25,186 nucleotides of DNA, taken from positions 1 through 25,186 of the forward strand of contig NZ_DASZGI010000118.1 of NCBI RefSeq assembly GCF_035938995.1. The letters run 5' to 3'. Source of the DNA: DASZGI01 sp035938995 (GTDB lineage: Bacteria > Actinomycetota > Actinomycetes > Streptomycetales > Catenulisporaceae). The notes under the pieces were generated by a model, which searched no databases, was not told the origin of the DNA, and saw nothing but the letters and a program-made list of their open reading frames with translations. The position numbers and the translations under genes were made by a program. Within the stretch, counting starts at the first letter, position 1. The number at the start of each line of letters is the position of its first letter. Shown one piece after another: positions 22,205 to 25,186 of the stretch.

Positions 22205-24883
22205 TCAGCTCGCGGTGCAGGTGAGCGTGGGCGCGCTGTTGGTGCCGGTGTAGCTGCCCTGGAATCCGAAGCTGGTGTTGGCTCCCGGGGCGATGACGCC
22301 GTTGTAGCTCATGTTGGTCGCGGTCTCGTTCTGGCCGGTTTGCTGGTTGTTGGCGTTCCACATGTTGGTGATCTGCTGGTTGCCGGCCCAGGTCCAGGTG
22401 ACCTTCCAGGAGTTGGTGGCCGACGATCCGGTGTTGGCGACGGTGACGTTGGCGGTGAAGCCGTTGCCCCAGTCGGTGCCGACCTGGTACGTGGCCGTGC
22501 AGCCACTGCCGCCGCCCCCGCCGCCCGACGAGGTGGTCGCGCTCACTGCGCCGGACTGCGCCGAGACGTTGCCGGCCGCGTCATAGGCGGCGACCGTATA
22601 CGAGTACTGCGTCGAGGCGGACAGCCCCGTGTCGGTGAATGTGGTTCCGGAGGTGGTGCCGATCTGGGCGCCGTTGCGGTACACCCGGTATCCGGCCACG
22701 CCGACGTTGTCCGTGGACGGCGACCACGACAGCGAGACCGACGAGCTGGTCGTGCCGGTCACCGCGAGGTTCGCCGGCACGCTCGGCGGGGTGGTGTCCC
22801 CTCCCCCGCCGCCGGCCGTGGCGGAGACGGAGAAGCTGTTGGTGCCCAGACCCTGGCCGCCCTGCCAGATCTCGAAGCCGGCCTCGACGTCGATCAGGTA
22901 GTTGGCGGGGTTGATCGAGCCGCGCGAGACCGCGTCGCCGAACAGCGCCTTAAGATCCAGGTTCGAGACCGACGTGGTCCCCGGGTTCAGCACGTAGGAA
23001 ATGATCTTCCACGAGGTCTGCTGTCCGGTCCACACGTTCCAGTTCATGCCGTCGATGTTCGCCGTGCCGGTCTGGCTGCCGAACGGCTGCACCCCGCCGC
23101 GGCTGTTGATCCACACCATCACCTCGGTGCCGTCCGGCTGGCCGCCGGTGGTGGGCGTGGAGTTGAACCAGATGTCGTACGCCACGTCATACGCCCCCGA
23201 CGCCGGCTGCGTCGTCGACCACGAGCTGGTCACGCTGCCCAGGTTGCTCTCCTGGATCGGGAAGCTGCTGTTCGAGCTGCACAGGCCCCAGTGGCAGCCG
23301 TTGTAGATCGACGGGTACGTCGCGGGCGCACCGCTGGTACCCAGGTTGAAGTTCGCGGTGCTCACATTCCACGCCGTCCCGCCGGTGTACGTGACACACT
23401 GCTGGGCCGTCGAGTTCCACTCGTTGTTCTGGATGATGTAGTTCCCGGCCGTGATCGTACCGGTGGGAGAGCACGTAGTCGTGCCGCCGCCGCTGCTGCC
23501 GATGGCCGGGTAGGCGTTCTGCACCAACTGCTGGAACTGCGCCGCGAACCACTGGCCGGCGGGGATGTCGTAGCCGGGGATGGCGTCGGTGGGGTAGGTG
23601 CCGCCGTTGCCGTCAGTCTGGGTGCCGTTGGGGTCACAGTGCGGGTCGCCGTGGGGGTGGGTGGCGGTGGGGTAGTCGCCGTCGGATTCACCCGGAGGCT
23701 TGATCCACACGTCGGCGATGATGTGATCGCCGGAGCCGTAGGGGTTGGCCTGCGGGCGCGCTCCGATGCCGGCGCCGTTGACGTTGCACCAGTCGCCGCG
23801 GAACGGCCGCTGGTCGACCTTGTTCGCGGCCACGTAGCTGTTGACGTCGGTGGGGCTGGGGTTGAGCGCGGTCGGCCGCGCCGAGCCGCCCCAGCCGTTG
23901 CGGGAGGTGTCGATGACCATGCCCACGCTGGACGGGAAGCCGCTGGAGACAAACTCGTTGTACATCGCCTCGTCGTAGCTGTGCTCGTCGAAGTACGGGT
24001 TCCACTGGTAGAAGTTCGCCGACTTCAGCGGCTGCCCGCCGACGGTGAGGCTGGAGTTGGGCAGGAACGGCTCGTCGGAGGGGGTGGTGTTGGCAGTGTC
24101 GGAGACGAAGCCGTCGACGGTGGCATAGCCGCCCGCGGCCGCGCTGACCACCTTGGCGTACTCGGGGCCGGCGCCGCTCATGTTGTTGGGCCAGCCGAGC
24201 CAGCCGGAGTGCCCGATGTCCATGTAGTTGTAGATCTGCGGACCGATGGCGTGCAGCTTGCCGAGGGCGTACTCGATGCCCTGCTCGTAGTACGGGGTGG
24301 CGGTGGCGCAGGCGGGCTTACCCTGGTTGGTCACCGCGTTGGGCAGCGAGTCCGGCTCGATGAAGTTGACGAGCCGCAGGTTGCTGTACTTCGCGTTGCC
24401 CTCGATCGCCACGATCGGGTCGATGTACTGCGACTCGTACTCGGTCAGCCCGGCGCTGGTCGCCGGGATCTCGCCGTTGGAGGCCAGCGCCGCGCAGTCG
24501 CGGCCGGGCAAATCGTAGATGACCACTTCCACCAGGACCGGGCTGGAGCTGCTCTGCGACTGCGTCTCGGCGTTGTCGAGCTGCGCCTGCAGGCCGAGGT
24601 GGGTGCTGTCGCCGGCGATGGCGCCGATGTGGTCCATCCAGATCGCGGTCTGGTAGTTCGCGACGCTCGCCTCGGCGGCTCCGAGCGAGCCGCCGTCCGC
24701 GGAGGCCTGCGCGTTGACCTCGGACACGTAATTCGGGTTCAGGTACGGCACCGAGCCGACGAACGGATTGGCGACGTGCGTGGCCGCTTGCGCGGCCTGC
24801 GAGCTGATCAAGGGTATGAGGAATGAAGCACCGACCGCGAGCGCGAGGGATGCGGCTCGGGCGGGCTGGTAGTGGTGAGCCAC
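22205..24883 (-). CDS. Secreted dual-catalytic cellulase: GH6-GH12-FN3-CBM2
   Basis: The 892-residue enzyme carries two cellulase domains. A signal peptide occupies residues 1-33 (core SLALAVGASFLIPL, end QAAQA). GH6 covers about 40-465, with VIYDLPGRDCAAL (acid Asp129), FIEPDSLPN (Glu176-Asp178) and KPPGESDG (Asp401). GH12 covers about 471-685, with nucleophile Glu587 in GTEVMVWIN and acid/base Glu671 in GFEIWQGG. A Gly linker, an FN3 domain (about 696-785), another Gly/Ser linker and a CBM2 (about 792-892, paired cysteines, WGNGF and Trp residues for cellulose binding) follow. GH6 is an inverting and GH12 a retaining enzyme, so one chain could combine cellobiohydrolase-type and endoglucanase or xyloglucanase action. 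I chose GTG 24883 (GGAGGA ten bases upstream, clean signal peptide); the frame opens to 25036. Confidence 0.95.
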   Translation of the reverse strand: MAHHYQPARAASLALAVGASFLIPLISSQAAQAATHVANPFVGSVPYLNPNYVSEVNAQASADGGSLGAAEASVANYQTAIWMDHIGAIAGDSTHLGLQAQLDNAETQSQSSSSPVLVEVVIYDLPGRDCAALASNGEIPATSAGLTEYESQYIDPIVAIEGNAKYSNLRLVNFIEPDSLPNAVTNQGKPACATATPYYEQGIEYALGKLHAIGPQIYNYMDIGHSGWLGWPNNMSGAGPEYAKVVSAAAGGYATVDGFVSDTANTTPSDEPFLPNSSLTVGGQPLKSANFYQWNPYFDEHSYDEAMYNEFVSSGFPSSVGMVIDTSRNGWGGSARPTALNPSPTDVNSYVAANKVDQRPFRGDWCNVNGAGIGARPQANPYGSGDHIIADVWIKPPGESDGDYPTATHPHGDPHCDPNGTQTDGNGGTYPTDAIPGYDIPAGQWFAAQFQQLVQNAYPAIGSSGGGTTTCSPTGTITAGNYIIQNNEWNSTAQQCVTYTGGTAWNVSTANFNLGTSGAPATYPSIYNGCHWGLCSSNSSFPIQESNLGSVTSSWSTTQPASGAYDVAYDIWFNSTPTTGGQPDGTEVMVWINSRGGVQPFGSQTGTANIDGMNWNVWTGQQTSWKIISYVLNPGTTSVSNLDLKALFGDAVSRGSINPANYLIDVEAGFEIWQGGQGLGTNSFSVSATAGGGGGDTTPPSVPANLAVTGTTSSSVSLSWSPSTDNVGVAGYRVYRNGAQIGTTSGTTFTDTGLSASTQYSYTVAAYDAAGNVSAQSGAVSATTSSGGGGGGSGCTATYQVGTDWGNGFTANVTVANTGSSATNSWKVTWTWAGNQQITNMWNANNQQTGQNETATNMSYNGVIAPGANTSFGFQGSYTGTNSAPTLTCTAS

Positions 24884-24911
24884 TGGCTGCGAGTCCTCCA
24901 GGTGGGGGTGG

Positions 24912-24953
24912 ACAGTCACGGGACGTATCGCTCCGTGCCTGCACCGTGACTGT
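24912..24953 (-). repeat. 10-bp inverted repeat in the cellulase leader
   Basis: ACAGTCACGG (24912-24921) and CCGTGACTGT (24944-24953) are perfect complements separated by 22 bp. They lie between the predicted promoter (24969-24996) and the GTG start. They could form an mRNA leader hairpin, or be two half-sites for a regulator spaced 32 bp, about three helical turns. No AAGCGCTT site occurs here. Confidence 0.5.
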
Positions 24954-24968
24954 TGACGGCGCAGCGAC

Positions 24969-24996
24969 ACCGTACGAGCCGTGGAGTTAGCGTCAA
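24969..24996 (-). promoter_or_regulatory. Probable promoter of the cellulase gene
   Basis: On the minus strand, TTGACG (24996-24991), a 16-bp spacer and TACGGT (24974-24969) resemble a sigma-70-type promoter. Transcription would start near 24962, giving a leader of about 80 nt before GTG 24883. Upstream, 25000-25186 holds no gene I can support; a short plus-strand frame ending at 25147 finishes VTVTPPAPTAVVIRNFVPVT but has no recognisable start. Confidence 0.45.
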
Positions 24997-25186
24997 CGAC
25001 GCTCGTGCGCGATCGGGTGTTCGACCGGATCACCAAGGATGCGGGCGTGAAACTTGCACCCGCGGCAGCGAGACGGCGGGGGTCACGGTCACGCCTCCGG
25101 CGCCGACCGCCGTGGTCATCCGCAATTTCGTCCCGGTCACCGGATGACCCCGCCGGAACGGCCGCCGGGAGAACCGGTCGACGAGC

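Noticed and set aside
22340..24826. Plus-strand open frame of about 830 codons opposite the cellulase gene
   Set aside because: It is the antisense of the GH6-GH12 gene. It has no domain, no binding site, and the composition is Arg/Gly/Val/Ala repeats.
24953..25147. Short plus-strand frame at the window end
   Set aside because: It overlaps the cellulase promoter and leader region and has no binding site. The Arg/Thr-rich start is unconvincing, though its last 20 residues look protein-like.
1..25186. CRISPR arrays, tRNA/rRNA genes, insertion sequences
   Set aside because: I looked for regular short repeats, cloverleaf-like genes and transposase motifs and saw none that could be supported.

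Overview
The window is very GC-rich and has the gene style of an actinomycete. Coding regions are strongly GC-biased at third codon positions, and GTG starts are common. It has secreted carbohydrate-active enzymes with actinobacterial module order, a probable F420-dependent reductase, and a 24-residue bL37-type ribosomal protein known from actinobacteria. A Streptomyces-like or Catenulispora-like soil saprophyte is the best inference; the genus cannot be fixed from this sequence alone.

Positions 1-5900 are a patchwork. The bL37 gene and its terminator come first, followed by debris of a secreted S1 protease and an SH3-like domain. An LtrA-family membrane protein follows, with a small secreted protein running antisense into its 3' end. 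Next is a probable two-gene redox operon (F420-type nitroreductase and NADPH:quinone reductase) whose promoter is overlapped by a perfect 8-3-8 inverted repeat. On the minus strand are an acidic protein of unknown function, a broken WXG100-like gene that was once translationally coupled to it, and a frameshifted gene.

Positions 5891-11810 hold two secreted hydrolases on the minus strand. One is an SGNH/GDSL esterase with two extra beta-sandwich modules and a perfect 14-bp palindrome just upstream. The other is a Tat-exported beta-helix (GH28-like) protein. Between them lie a 5'-truncated carbamate kinase gene and other debris. About 670 bp upstream of the GH28-like gene contain no gene I can support.

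Positions 11812-24883 are the functional core, all on the minus strand. In transcription order it runs: multidomain cellulase (GH6-GH12-FN3-CBM2), terminator, twin operators, LacI-family regulator, two Dpp/Opp-type permeases, two Dpp/Opp-type ATPases, lipoprotein binding protein, and cytosolic GH3 beta-glycosidase. The regulator and the four transporter genes are joined by overlaps or gaps of at most 4 nt. My reading is a beta-glucan utilisation locus: the secreted cellulase releases oligosaccharides, a peptide-family ABC importer takes them up, GH3 hydrolyses them inside the cell, and the LacI protein controls its own operon through two AAGCGCTT-centred sites. A similar core lies upstream of the GH28-like gene and may place it in the same regulon. 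The cellulase gene lacks this site but has its own promoter and a 10-bp inverted repeat in its leader.

I saw no tRNA, rRNA, CRISPR array or intact insertion sequence.
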